Source: JALTBU01 sp964410645 | GTDB lineage: Bacteria > Campylobacterota > Campylobacteria > Campylobacterales > Nautiliaceae | Assembly: GCA_964410645.1 (NCBI GenBank) | Contig: CAYPHV010000001.1 | Coordinates: forward strand, 1-64,000 | DNA length: 64,000 bases | Direction of reading: 5' to 3' | Part shown: in pieces, positions 8,572 through 16,545 of the stretch | Layout: each line of letters starts with the position of its first letter | How positions within the stretch are numbered: the stretch's first letter is position 1 | Made by a program: the position numbers and the translations under genes | The notes under the pieces: generated by a model | What the model saw: only the letters and a program-made list of their open reading frames with translations | Told to the model about the DNA's origin: nothing | Database searches by the model: none

Positions 8572-9837
8572 ATGGGAATTTTTAACGAAGCAAAAAAATA
8601 TATCGTTGGAGGGGTAAATTCACCGGTAAGGGCTTTTAAAAGTGTTGGGGGTGAACCTCCGTTTATTGACAGAGGCAAAGGCGCCTATATGTGGGACATT
8701 GACAATAATAAATATTTAGATTTTGTCCAAAGCTGGGGGCCTCTTATTTTTGGACATTGCGACGAGGATGTTCAAGAAGCTATAATTAAAGCGGTAAAAA
8801 AAGGAACAAGTTTCGGAGCTCCCACAAAAGTAGAAATTGAACTGGCGAAAGAAATACTTGATTTATTCCCTCATTTAGATTTAATAAGATTTGTAAGTTC
8901 CGGCACAGAAGCTACAATGAGCGCCATCAGACTTGCAAGAGGGGTCAGTGGAAAAGACGATATTATTAAATTTGAAGGATGTTACCACGGACACAGTGAC
9001 AGTTTGCTGGTAAGCGCCGGAAGCGGCGCAGCAACTTTTGGTACTCCGTCTTCCCCGGGAGTTCCAAAAGACTTTACAAAACATACCCTTTTGGCAAAAT
9101 ATAACAACATTGAATCGGTAAAAAAATGTTTTGAAAACGGCGATGTGGGATGCGTGATAATAGAACCGATTGCCGGAAATATGAGTTTAATCCCAAGCGA
9201 CAAAGAATTTTTAAATGAACTCAGGGAACTTTGCGATTATTATGGAGCGATTTTGATACTTGATGAAGTAATGAGCGGTTTTAGAGCAAGTTTAAGAGGC
9301 AGTTTTGATATTTACGGGGTTAAAGCGGATATTGTAACATTTGGCAAAGTAATAGGAGGAGGAATGCCTGTGGGTGCTTTTGCCGGACGTAAAAATATTA
9401 TGGAAAAGCTTTCACCCGTAGGTCCGATTTATCAGGCGGGAACTCTTAGCGGAAATCCTGTAGCTATGAGCGCGGGACTTGCCCAAATTAAAAAAATAAA
9501 AGAAAATCCGGATATTTATAAAAAACTGGAAGAAAAAGCTAAAAAACTTATGGAAAAATTTAGTGAAATTTCAAAAGAAAATCAGATTGACTTTAACTAT
9601 AACGTAGCAGGAAGTATGTTTGGATTTTTCTTTAATAAAAAAAATCCGAAAAATTTTGACGAAGCACAACAATCTGATACAAAAAAATATGCAATTTTTC
9701 ATAATAAAATGTTAAAAAACGGATTTTATTTTGCACCCAGTGCATATGAAACCAGTTTTATATGCACTGAAATGAATGATAATGATATCAATAAAACAAT
9801 TAATTCTTATAAAGAAATTGCCAAAGATATTAGATGA
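8572..9837 (+). CDS. hemL: Glutamate-1-semialdehyde 2,1-aminomutase
   Basis: HemL converts glutamate-1-semialdehyde to 5-aminolevulinate in the C5 tetrapyrrole pathway and uses pyridoxal phosphate. The 421 residues begin with GGVNSPVRAFKSVGGEP, a hallmark of the enzyme. The substrate and cofactor region VSSGTEATMSAIRLARG is near residue 106, the cofactor Asp in ILILDEVMSGFR near 230, and the Schiff-base lysine in TFGKVIGGGMPVGAF near 258. The length is normal. The gene is first of two; its TGA overlaps the ATG of the AtpZ-like gene. Confidence 0.97.
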   Translation: MGIFNEAKKYIVGGVNSPVRAFKSVGGEPPFIDRGKGAYMWDIDNNKYLDFVQSWGPLIFGHCDEDVQEAIIKAVKKGTSFGAPTKVEIELAKEILDLFPHLDLIRFVSSGTEATMSAIRLARGVSGKDDIIKFEGCYHGHSDSLLVSAGSGAATFGTPSSPGVPKDFTKHTLLAKYNNIESVKKCFENGDVGCVIIEPIAGNMSLIPSDKEFLNELRELCDYYGAILILDEVMSGFRASLRGSFDIYGVKADIVTFGKVIGGGMPVGAFAGRKNIMEKLSPVGPIYQAGTLSGNPVAMSAGLAQIKKIKENPDIYKKLEEKAKKLMEKFSEISKENQIDFNYNVAGSMFGFFFNKKNPKNFDEAQQSDTKKYAIFHNKMLKNGFYFAPSAYETSFICTEMNDNDINKTINSYKEIAKDIR

Positions 9838-10142
9838 AATATAATAAAAAAAATAAAATAGAAAACATTTTAAAGGGAGCGGAAAAGCTTTCTCTTGGAA
9901 TTTCCATTGCAATTGCCATATTAATGGGAACAGGAATAGGAATATGGCTTAAAAACATATTTCATTCAATCATATTACTGTGGATTGGAATATTATGGGG
10001 AATTGCAGCAGCACTTTTAAATATAATAATCGAATATAAAAAATTAAAAAAAGAATTAGACGAAGTTGCAAATGATCCAAAATATAAAAATTACAAAATA
10101 AAAAAAGATGAAGAAGACGATATTTTAGATGAATATGAATAA
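9834..10142 (+). CDS. atpZ: AtpZ/AtpI-family F0F1-associated membrane protein
   Basis: The 102-residue product has two predicted membrane helices (about residues 22-44 and 47-67) joined by a short turn, GIWLKNIFHS, followed by a charged cytoplasmic tail. This is the layout of AtpZ/AtpI proteins, which assist assembly of the ATP synthase c-ring or ion supply. The ATG overlaps the hemL stop (ATGA), indicating cotranscription. The main atp genes are at 40.7-46.3 kb, so this member is detached from them. The assignment rests on topology and short motifs, with moderate certainty. Confidence 0.8.
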   Translation: MKYNKKNKIENILKGAEKLSLGISIAIAILMGTGIGIWLKNIFHSIILLWIGILWGIAAALLNIIIEYKKLKKELDEVANDPKYKNYKIKKDEEDDILDEYE

Positions 10143-11387
10143 TTAAGCGTTTTTTGCCGCTTCAGCCAAATCCCACATAGGCAAAAAAATTCCAAGTGCA
10201 ATAAGCAGTACCATCGATGCAATCGCCGTAAGCATAATAGGTTCAATCGCCGCTTGCATATTCTCTATTACATTTTCGAATCTGTCGGAATAATATTCAG
10301 AAGCGTTTTCCAGCATAACATCCAATTCACCGGATTGCTCTCCGGCGCTTATCATTCTAAGCGCGATATAATTAACCAACTCTGTCTCTTTTAAAACATC
10401 AGCAAATGTTCTTCCCTGGTTTATACCTGTAATAATTACCTTGATTTTCCTTTTCATAACCTCATTTTCGATAATTCCTTCTGAAATTTTGAGAGCGTCA
10501 AGCAAAGGAATTCCTGAACGCAGCAATGAAGAAAGAGTAAGCAAAAGTCTATGGAGTGTTCCATATTTTATAATACTTTTTATTAAATATGTTTTTAAAA
10601 ATATTCTGTCTATTTGATATTTGAATTCAATAGAAGTTTTATAAAAAAATATCAAAAGAAATATTATCAATAAAGACGCAGACAATACAATTAAGCCATA
10701 ATTACTTAAAATATGCTCGGTTGCCAGTAAAATTCTTGTAGGAAGAGGTAATTGCGCATGAAGCTGCTCAAATATTGCTTTAAATTTCGGAACAACCATT
10801 AATATTAATATAACAAACGCTACGGCAATAAACATTAATACAACAATAGGATAACGTAAAGCTCTTATCATTTTTCTTCTGTTTTGGTACATATTATCAT
10901 ATATATCAGCCAGATAATTTAACGCCATTACCAAATCACCAGTTTGCTCTCCCAATCTAATCATTGCCAAAGACAGCCCACCGACATACTGTTCATATTC
11001 GGCAAAAGTATCTGAAAGAGATTTTCCGTTATCTATAGCTTCAGCGGCTTTTAAAAAAAGTTCTTTCATTAGAGAATCTTTTGTATTGTTTCCTATATCT
11101 TCCAATGCATCTTTTAATGAAATACCAGCTTTTACCAAAACTGCAAGTTGCCTTATAGAAGCAATATAAATTGGATAATGCAACCGTTTTTTTAATAATT
11201 TTGATCCAATAAGATCTTTAAAAATTTTTATTTTTTCACTAAAAGGCATAGAAATTTCTTCAATTTTTACAAGAATCCCATGAAAAGATTTTTTTGCATC
11301 TATTATTGCCTCAGCTTTATTTAACGATTTAAGAATAAAACTTTGCTGTTTCCCTTTATAAAACATTGATATCTTATAATATTTCAT
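10143..11387 (-). CDS. gspF: Type II secretion / type IV pilus inner-membrane protein GspF/PilC
   Basis: This is the polytopic platform protein that links the assembly ATPase to the growing pilus or pseudopilus. The 414 residues contain two T2SSF domains, the first around 78-200 with the motif FYRQ-like IASIRQLAVLVKAGISL and the second around 280-400 with LHRLLLTLSSLLRSGIPLLDAL. Membrane helices lie near 180-205, 230-255 and 380-405. The ATG overlaps the gspE stop (ATGA), so the pair is an operon. The end abuts the convergent atpZ stop with no gap. No gspD-type secretin is in the window, so it cannot be decided whether it serves secretion or piliation. Confidence 0.94.
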   Translation of the reverse strand: MKYYKISMFYKGKQQSFILKSLNKAEAIIDAKKSFHGILVKIEEISMPFSEKIKIFKDLIGSKLLKKRLHYPIYIASIRQLAVLVKAGISLKDALEDIGNNTKDSLMKELFLKAAEAIDNGKSLSDTFAEYEQYVGGLSLAMIRLGEQTGDLVMALNYLADIYDNMYQNRRKMIRALRYPIVVLMFIAVAFVILILMVVPKFKAIFEQLHAQLPLPTRILLATEHILSNYGLIVLSASLLIIFLLIFFYKTSIEFKYQIDRIFLKTYLIKSIIKYGTLHRLLLTLSSLLRSGIPLLDALKISEGIIENEVMKRKIKVIITGINQGRTFADVLKETELVNYIALRMISAGEQSGELDVMLENASEYYSDRFENVIENMQAAIEPIMLTAIASMVLLIALGIFLPMWDLAEAAKNA

Positions 11388-13173
11388 AATTTTGCCACCC
11401 TATAAACTTCTTCAAGTGTTGTTATTCCATTTTTAGCTTTAATTATACCATCAAAAAACATTTTTCGAAACCCTTTGGATTCCAAATATTTCATTATTTC
11501 AATTCTGTCCTGATTTTTAGCAACCATACTTTCTAACTTGTCGTCATTTAAAAAGATCTCTGTTATCAACGTTCTGCCTGCAAAACCGGTCATATCACAA
11601 TGTTCGCATCCTCTTCCCCTATAAAAAACAGTATCCTTAGGAATTAAATGTTTAATGGGCTCTATATAAACTTCACTGGGTTTATACGGCTCTTTACAAT
11701 AAGGACAGATCGTTCTTACAAGTCTTTGGGCTTCAATCCCTACTAAAGAAGCAGCAACCATATATGATTCAGCTCCCATATCAACCATTCTATTTATAGC
11801 ACTTACTGAATCGTTCGTATGCAGGGTTGAAAGTACCAAATGCCCAGTAAGTGCTGCTTTTATAGCAATTTCAAGAGTTTCCAAATCTCTTATTTCCCCA
11901 ATCATTATAATATCAGGGTCCTGTCTTAAAATACTTCTAAGAGCCCCAGCAAAAGTAACTCCCGCTTTGGGATTTACCTGGACTTGTTGAATCCCTTCCA
12001 ATCTGTATTCAACCGGATCTTCAACAGTAATCACTTTCACATCCGGTTTGGCTATTTTATGCAATGCCGCATATAATGTAGTCGATTTACCGCTTCCTGT
12101 CGGACCCGTTACTAAAAAAATACCATTAGGCGCAGACAAAGCTTTATTAAAAAGCTGCAAATTTTTCGGAGTAATTCCTATATCATCAATCTTTTTCAAA
12201 ATATTTCTTTTATCAAGAATCCTAAGAACTATACTTTCTCCCCAAATAGTAGGTAAAGACGACACCCTGAAATCGAAATTATTTTTATCTATTGTTAATG
12301 CAAACCCTCCGTCCTGAGGCTTTCTTTTCTCGCTTACATCCATACCTGCTTCAAGCTTAACCCTGGAAGCTAAAGCATTATAAATCTCATAATCAAAGTC
12401 TAAAACTTCTCTTAATTTTCCCAATACTCTGTATCTGACAACTGCACCATTTTCTTCTGCCTCAACATGAATATCACTTGCTCTTTTTTCTATTGCATTT
12501 TTAATTATATATAAAATTAATTGGTAAATAGCAGATTTGCCTTTACTTTCCGCCCCTTTTAATTCTTTTTTTATATTTTTAATAATTTCTCTTAATTTGC
12601 TCCGGTTTTCATAAAGTTTTATAGCTTTCTCAATGTCTTCTCTTAACGCTAGAACAAATTCTACATTTCTATTATGAAAAAATCTTTTAAAATAGGCCTG
12701 GGCATTCCAATCAAGCGGATTTTCCATTGCTATTTTAGCATTATCAATAGTTATTTCAACAGGGACCGATCGTATTTGTTTCAAAATGTTTACCGGAATT
12801 TTTATATTTCTAATTCTTATATTATCAAGAGAATTAATATAATTAACATTTAAATCATTAGCCAATTCTCTCAAGTAAGTTTCTTTAGAAATTGCTTTCA
12901 TTTCGTATAAAATATCCAATAACCTTTTTTGAGGATATTGTTCTTTATAATTTAAAGCCTGTTGAAGCTGTTCAGGTGTTATTATCCCNNNNNNNNNNNN
13001 NNNNNNNNNNNNNNNNNNNNNNNNNNNNNNNNNNNNNNNNNNNNNNNNNNNNNNNNNNNNNNNNNNNNNNNNNNNNNNNNNNNNNNNNGATATTGTTCTT
13101 TATAATTTAAAGCCTGTTGAAGCTGTTCAGGTGTTATTATCCCCTTTTTTAATAATTCTTCACCTTTTACCAA
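11384..13173 (-). CDS. gspE: Type II secretion / type IV pilus assembly ATPase GspE/PilB, interrupted by a 100-N gap
   Basis: GspE powers pilus or pseudopilus extension. Visible parts are an N-terminal domain starting VKGEELLKKGIITPEQLQQA, Walker A GPTGSGKST, Walker B RQDPDIIMIGEIRD, the His box TGHLVLSTLHTNDS, and a zinc domain with two CxxC pairs (CPYC and CEHC) near the C-terminus. As deposited the frame is broken by Ns at 12989-13088. Both gap flanks are the same 55 bases, and merging them joins the two parts in frame into a 544-residue protein, the usual length. The start is TTG at 13173 with AAAAAGGA upstream and an in-frame stop shortly before. It forms an operon with gspF and has a leader of about 240 bases. 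Confidence 0.93.
12934..12988. repeat. 55-base gap-flanking duplicate, left copy
   Basis: These 55 bases end directly at the first N and are identical to 13089-13143, which begins directly after the last N. They encode part of the GspE N-terminal domain. Confidence 0.97.
12989..13088. other. Assembly gap, exactly 100 N
   Basis: The run is exactly 100 undetermined bases, the conventional size for a gap of unknown length. Because the two flanks are identical over 55 bases, the real gap is probably absent and the contig ends overlap. Confidence 0.98.
13089..13143. repeat. 55-base gap-flanking duplicate, right copy
   Basis: This is the second copy of 12934-12988, starting at the first base after the Ns. 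The identity ends with the flank length, as expected of contig ends sharing an overlap, not of a biological repeat. Confidence 0.97.
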
Positions 13174-13262
13174 TATTTTTCCTTTTTTAATAAAATATTA
13201 TTTTTCTAAAAATTTATTATGATTTCATTTGTTTTAATATTGTATTTTACTTTAATTCTTTC

Positions 13263-13292
13263 ATTATTACAAATAATATTATTACAAATAAT
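13263..13292. repeat. Two tandem 15-base palindromes in the gspE leader
   Basis: The unit ATTATTACAAATAAT occurs twice with no spacer (13263-13277 and 13278-13292). Each unit is itself an inverted repeat with 6-base arms around ACA. The layout suggests a protein-binding site with two dimers, but the AT-rich background weakens that. It lies downstream of the gspE promoter. Confidence 0.7.
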
Positions 13293-13354
13293 TATATATA
13301 ACCTATCTATAATGATGATGTTTAAAAAGATATATTATCGATTTATTTTTAAAA

Positions 13355-13393
13355 TTACCACCAAATAAAAACGAATATCGGTAAAATTCTCAT
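13355..13393 (-). other. Possible 12-codon leader ORF upstream of gspE
   Basis: ATG at 13393 is preceded by AAAGG at ideal spacing and lies about 20 bases after the predicted start site of the leftward promoter. It encodes MRILPIFVFIWW, ending with two tryptophans before TAA. It may be a leader peptide or a chance frame; no terminator-antiterminator pair was recognised after it. Confidence 0.25.
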
Positions 13394-13420
13394 TAAATTA
13401 CCTTTCATAAATCCATAAAA

Positions 13421-13429
13421 ATTATACCA
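13421..13429 (-). promoter_or_regulatory. Leftward promoter toward gspE, extended -10 TGGTATAAT
   Basis: On the minus strand TGGTATAAT is the same element as at uvrB, trxC and ilvC. It predicts a start near 13414 and a leader of about 240 bases before the gspE TTG. Its upstream region overlaps the ilvC promoter, so the two polymerases may compete. Confidence 0.65.
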
Positions 13430-13444
13430 TATTACATTTCTATC

Positions 13445-13453
13445 TGGTATAAT
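13445..13453 (+). promoter_or_regulatory. ilvC promoter, extended -10 TGGTATAAT
   Basis: TGGTATAAT is followed by a leader of about 14 bases with AAAAGGAGAA before the ilvC ATG. It is back to back with the gspE promoter. Confidence 0.75.
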
Positions 13454-13473
13454 TACAAAAAAAAGGAGAATTT

Positions 13474-14493
13474 ATGAGTTTAAAAGTTTATTACGATAAA
13501 GATTGTGATTTAAATATCATCAAAAGCAAAAAAGTTGCAATGGTTGGATTTGGAAGTCAAGGTCATGCACATGCGCTTAATCTTAGAGACAGCGGAGCTG
13601 ATGTTGTAGTAGGTCTTAGAAAAGGCGGCAAATCATGGGAAAAAGCCAAAAATTACGGTTTTGAGGTTAAAACAGTAGCAGAAGCAGTAAAAAATGCTGA
13701 TGTAGTTATGATTTTATTGCCTGATGAAATTCAACCGGACGTTTATTATGCTGAAATTGAACCTAACTTAAAAAAAGGGGCAACTATCGCGTTTGCCCAT
13801 GGATTTAATATTCATTTCAAATTAATCAGACCTAGCAGTAATTTTAATGTAATTATGATTGCTCCAAAAGCACCAGGACATACAGTAAGAAGCGAATTTG
13901 TAAGAGGCGGCGGAACACCAGACTTAATCGCTGCATATCAAGGCGGAGAAGAAGCCAGACAATTAGCATTGTCTTATGCAAGTGCAATAGGCGGAGGAAG
14001 AAGCGGAATTATTGAAACAACATTTAAAGATGAAACAGAAACAGACCTTTTCGGAGAACAGGCAGTTCTTTGCGGTGGTGTTACAAGCTTGATCAAATCT
14101 GGTTTTGACACACTGACACAAGCCGGTTACGCACCTGAAATGGCATATTTTGAATGTATGCATGAACTAAAATTGATTGTTGATTTATTATATGAAGGCG
14201 GAATGGCTACAATGAGATATTCAATCTCAAATACTGCCGAATACGGGGATTATGTAAGCGGTCCTAAAGTAGTAAACGAAGAATCAAAAAAAGCTATGAA
14301 AAAAATTCTTACAGAAATTCAAAATGGTAAATTTGCAAAAGATTTTATACTTGAAAGAAAAGCAGGATATGTAAGAATGAACGCAGAAAGAGAACTTACA
14401 GAAAACAGTTTGATTGAACAGACAGGCAAAAAATTAAGAGCTATGATGCCTTGGATTGGTAAAAATAAACTTGTTGATACCAGTAAAAACTAA
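13474..14493 (+). CDS. ilvC: Ketol-acid reductoisomerase
   Basis: IlvC is the NADPH-dependent second enzyme of branched-chain amino acid synthesis. The 339-residue length places it in class I. The nucleotide-binding loop is VGFGSQGHAHALNLRDSG near residue 25, and the catalytic region includes IAPKAPGHTVRSEFVRGGG with its metal and substrate residues. DLFGEQAVLCGG (about 192) holds the metal-binding Asp and Glu, and the C-domain has SISNTAEYGDYVSGP. It is preceded by its own promoter and followed 53 bases later by minD, with a weak hairpin between. ilvB/ilvN are not in the window. Confidence 0.97.
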   Translation: MSLKVYYDKDCDLNIIKSKKVAMVGFGSQGHAHALNLRDSGADVVVGLRKGGKSWEKAKNYGFEVKTVAEAVKNADVVMILLPDEIQPDVYYAEIEPNLKKGATIAFAHGFNIHFKLIRPSSNFNVIMIAPKAPGHTVRSEFVRGGGTPDLIAAYQGGEEARQLALSYASAIGGGRSGIIETTFKDETETDLFGEQAVLCGGVTSLIKSGFDTLTQAGYAPEMAYFECMHELKLIVDLLYEGGMATMRYSISNTAEYGDYVSGPKVVNEESKKAMKKILTEIQNGKFAKDFILERKAGYVRMNAERELTENSLIEQTGKKLRAMMPWIGKNKLVDTSKN

Positions 14494-14504
14494 TATTTTC
14501 TTAG

Positions 14505-14521
14505 AATCCCTTTAAGGGATT
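14505..14521 (+). terminator. Weak hairpin between ilvC and minD
   Basis: AATCCC-TTTAA-GGGATT can form a 6-pair stem followed by TTTAT. The short stem and short T-run make it at best an attenuating terminator, so read-through into minD is likely. Confidence 0.4.
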
Positions 14522-14546
14522 TTATAGAGAACATTAAAGGAGACAT

Positions 14547-15356
14547 ATGGCTGAGGTCATTACAATTACCAGCGGTAAAGGTGGAGTTGGAAAATCAACA
14601 ACTACAGCAAATGTTGCAACCGCTTTGGCAATGCAGGGGAAAAAAGTTATTGCAATAGATTTTGACATAGGACTTAGAAATCTTGATATGATATTGGGAC
14701 TTGAAAACAGAATTGTTTATGATGTAGTGGATGTAATGGAAAACAGATGCAATTTGGCACAAGCAGTCATTAAAGATAAAAGAACAGGCAATTTACATTT
14801 TTTACCGGCAAGCCAAACAAAAGATAAAACAATTTTAAATAAACAAAAAGTAGAAAATCTGATAAATGAATTAAAAAAAGATTTTGATTATATCTTTATC
14901 GATTCCCCGGCAGGAATAGAAAGCGGATTTGAACATTCAATATATTTAGCTGACACAGCCTTAATAGTTTCAACTCCTGAAATCAGCTCAGTCAGAGATG
15001 CAGACAGGGTTATAGGAATTATTGATGCAAAAAGTAAAAAAGCAAAAGAGGGAAAAGAAGTTCAAAAATATATTATAATAAACAGATTAAAACCTGAGCT
15101 TGTGGATAAAGGGGAAATGCTCTCAAGCGAAGATGTTCTGCATATTTTGGCACTTCCATTAATAGGGATTGTCCCTGATGATTCAGATATTGTAAAATCC
15201 ACCAATCTGGGAGAGCCTATTGCATTAAAACAAGATTCCATTGTAGGAGAGTCTTACAGAAGAATTGCCAAAAGACTCCAGGGAATTGAAACAGATTATC
15301 TCAATTTAAAGGCAAAAAAAGGATTTTTTAATAAACTAAAAGGATTTTTTAAATGA
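14547..15356 (+). CDS. minD: Septum site-determining ATPase MinD
   Basis: MinD is the membrane-bound ATPase that positions the division septum together with MinE and, where present, MinC. The deviant Walker A SGKGGVGKST is at residues 8-17, switch I in DFDIGLRNLDMILG near 40, and Walker B DYIFIDSPAGIE near 117. The amphipathic membrane-targeting helix is at the C-terminus (FFNKLKGFFK). The 269-residue length is normal. The ATG has an AAAGGAGA site. The stop overlaps minE (ATGA). minC is not adjacent, which is common in this phylum. Confidence 0.96.
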   Translation: MAEVITITSGKGGVGKSTTTANVATALAMQGKKVIAIDFDIGLRNLDMILGLENRIVYDVVDVMENRCNLAQAVIKDKRTGNLHFLPASQTKDKTILNKQKVENLINELKKDFDYIFIDSPAGIESGFEHSIYLADTALIVSTPEISSVRDADRVIGIIDAKSKKAKEGKEVQKYIIINRLKPELVDKGEMLSSEDVLHILALPLIGIVPDDSDIVKSTNLGEPIALKQDSIVGESYRRIAKRLQGIETDYLNLKAKKGFFNKLKGFFK

Positions 15357-15586
15357 GTTTTTTTAATTTTTTTAAAAAGAAAAAAAGTAAAGATGTTGCA
15401 AAAGACAGATTAATGATGATGCTGGCATATGAACGGGCACACACAAAAATCAATAATTTTAACGGATTAAAAAAAGATTTAATAGAAGTTATAAAAAAAT
15501 ATCTTGATGTAAAAGATGTACATATTAAAAATTCTTCAAATCAGAATATTGAAACTTTAGAGGTTGAAATATTACTTAACAAATGA
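15353..15586 (+). CDS. minE: Cell division topological specificity factor MinE
   Basis: MinE stimulates MinD ATPase and drives pole-to-pole oscillation. The 77-residue product begins with a short membrane-binding amphipathic stretch (FFNFFKKKKSKDVAKDRL). The MinD-contact segment RLMMMLAYERAH follows at residues 19-30, then the beta-rich C-domain ending VEILLNK. The length fits the family. It overlaps minD upstream and the deacetylase gene downstream in ATGA junctions, so all three are coupled. Confidence 0.93.
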   Translation: MSFFNFFKKKKSKDVAKDRLMMMLAYERAHTKINNFNGLKKDLIEVIKKYLDVKDVHIKNSSNQNIETLEVEILLNK

Positions 15587-16545
15587 AAAAAACAACTAAA
15601 AAAAGAACAAACAAAGATTCTTCGTTTTTACAAAAAATTATCATTTTTTTTCTTTTATTAATAATAATCGCATTAAGCGCTTTTATAGGCGGATATATAT
15701 TTAACGAAAAAAAAACTATAAAAGAAATACACAAGTATCAAAATACTTTACAAACATTGCAACAAAAAATAGATAAACTTTCATCTGAAATAAATAAAAA
15801 TAACATTAAAAAATCACCGCCTTTAAACTTAGCAAACGTTTCAAACATTATAAATTTTCCTGTGCCTAAAAAAAGAAATATCAGCAAAAAACCCAAATTG
15901 GTTATCATTATTGATGATGTTGCTTTTAAATTTGAAATAAACTTAATTAAACAAATACCGTATAAAATTACGCCTTCATTTTTCCCTGCTACAAAAAGAC
16001 ATCCTTATACGCCCACTTATGCAAAAGAATTTAAAGATTATATGGTTCATGTACCTATGGAAGCCTTTAATTACGCACATCCGGAGCCAAATACACTACT
16101 TGCAAACAGCAGTTACTGGACAATAAAAAAAAGAATAGAACAGATAAAGAAAGAATTTCCAAAAGCTAAATTTATAAATAATCATACAGGCAGCAAATTT
16201 ACATCCACTTACACCGCTATGAATTATCTTTTCGAAGTGTTAAAAGAAGAACATCTGGGATTTGTAGATTCAAAAACAACACCTCTTAGCAAATCTTATG
16301 AAGTAAATAAAATATATAAAATTCCTCTTTTCAGCAGAGACATATTTTTAGATGATAAAGAAAATCCTGCCTACATTAAAAATCAGCTTAAAAAAGCCGT
16401 AAGAATCGCAAAAAGAAAAGGCTATTCTATAGCTATAGGCCATCCCCATAAAATTACTCTGGAAACATTAAAAAACTCAAAAAAATTATTAAACCAGGTA
16501 GATGTAATTTATATAGATGAGTTAAGTAAATATGCAAAAAATTAA
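15583..16545 (+). CDS. Divergent polysaccharide deacetylase family protein (YibQ-like)
   Basis: The 320-residue protein has an N-terminal basic segment and one membrane helix (about residues 19-41), a short coiled coil (45-68), then a periplasmic domain of the divergent polysaccharide deacetylase family. Landmarks are LVIIIDDVAFK near residue 105, YMVHVPMEAFNYAHPEPNTL near 150 and INNHTGSKFTS near 205. AIGHPHKITLETL is near 287. The family resembles carbohydrate esterases but the substrate is unknown. It overlaps minE by 4 bases and the dprA-like gene by 14, so it belongs to the minD run. Signal-anchor topology suggests an envelope role. Confidence 0.87.
   Translation: MKKTTKKRTNKDSSFLQKIIIFFLLLIIIALSAFIGGYIFNEKKTIKEIHKYQNTLQTLQQKIDKLSSEINKNNIKKSPPLNLANVSNIINFPVPKKRNISKKPKLVIIIDDVAFKFEINLIKQIPYKITPSFFPATKRHPYTPTYAKEFKDYMVHVPMEAFNYAHPEPNTLLANSSYWTIKKRIEQIKKEFPKAKFINNHTGSKFTSTYTAMNYLFEVLKEEHLGFVDSKTTPLSKSYEVNKIYKIPLFSRDIFLDDKENPAYIKNQLKKAVRIAKRKGYSIAIGHPHKITLETLKNSKKLLNQVDVIYIDELSKYAKN

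Larger units (their letters stand above)
13174..13473. other. 300-base gspE-ilvC intergenic region
   Basis: This is the longest gene-free stretch in the window. It holds two divergent promoters at its right end (13421-13429 leftward, 13445-13453 rightward). A leftward leader of about 240 bases contains a 12-codon reading frame with a good ribosome site (13355-13393) and a tandem pair of 15-base palindromes (13263-13292). I see no tRNA or known riboswitch in it. Confidence 0.8.

Noticed and set aside
11384..13173. gspE as a frameshifted pseudogene or two genes
   Set aside because: The frame conflict is created by the 100 Ns and the duplicated 55 bases; merging the duplicates restores one frame.
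13174..13473. Amino-acid riboswitch or trp-type attenuator
   Set aside because: The Trp-Trp frame is leftward toward gspE, not ilvC, and no terminator/antiterminator pair follows.
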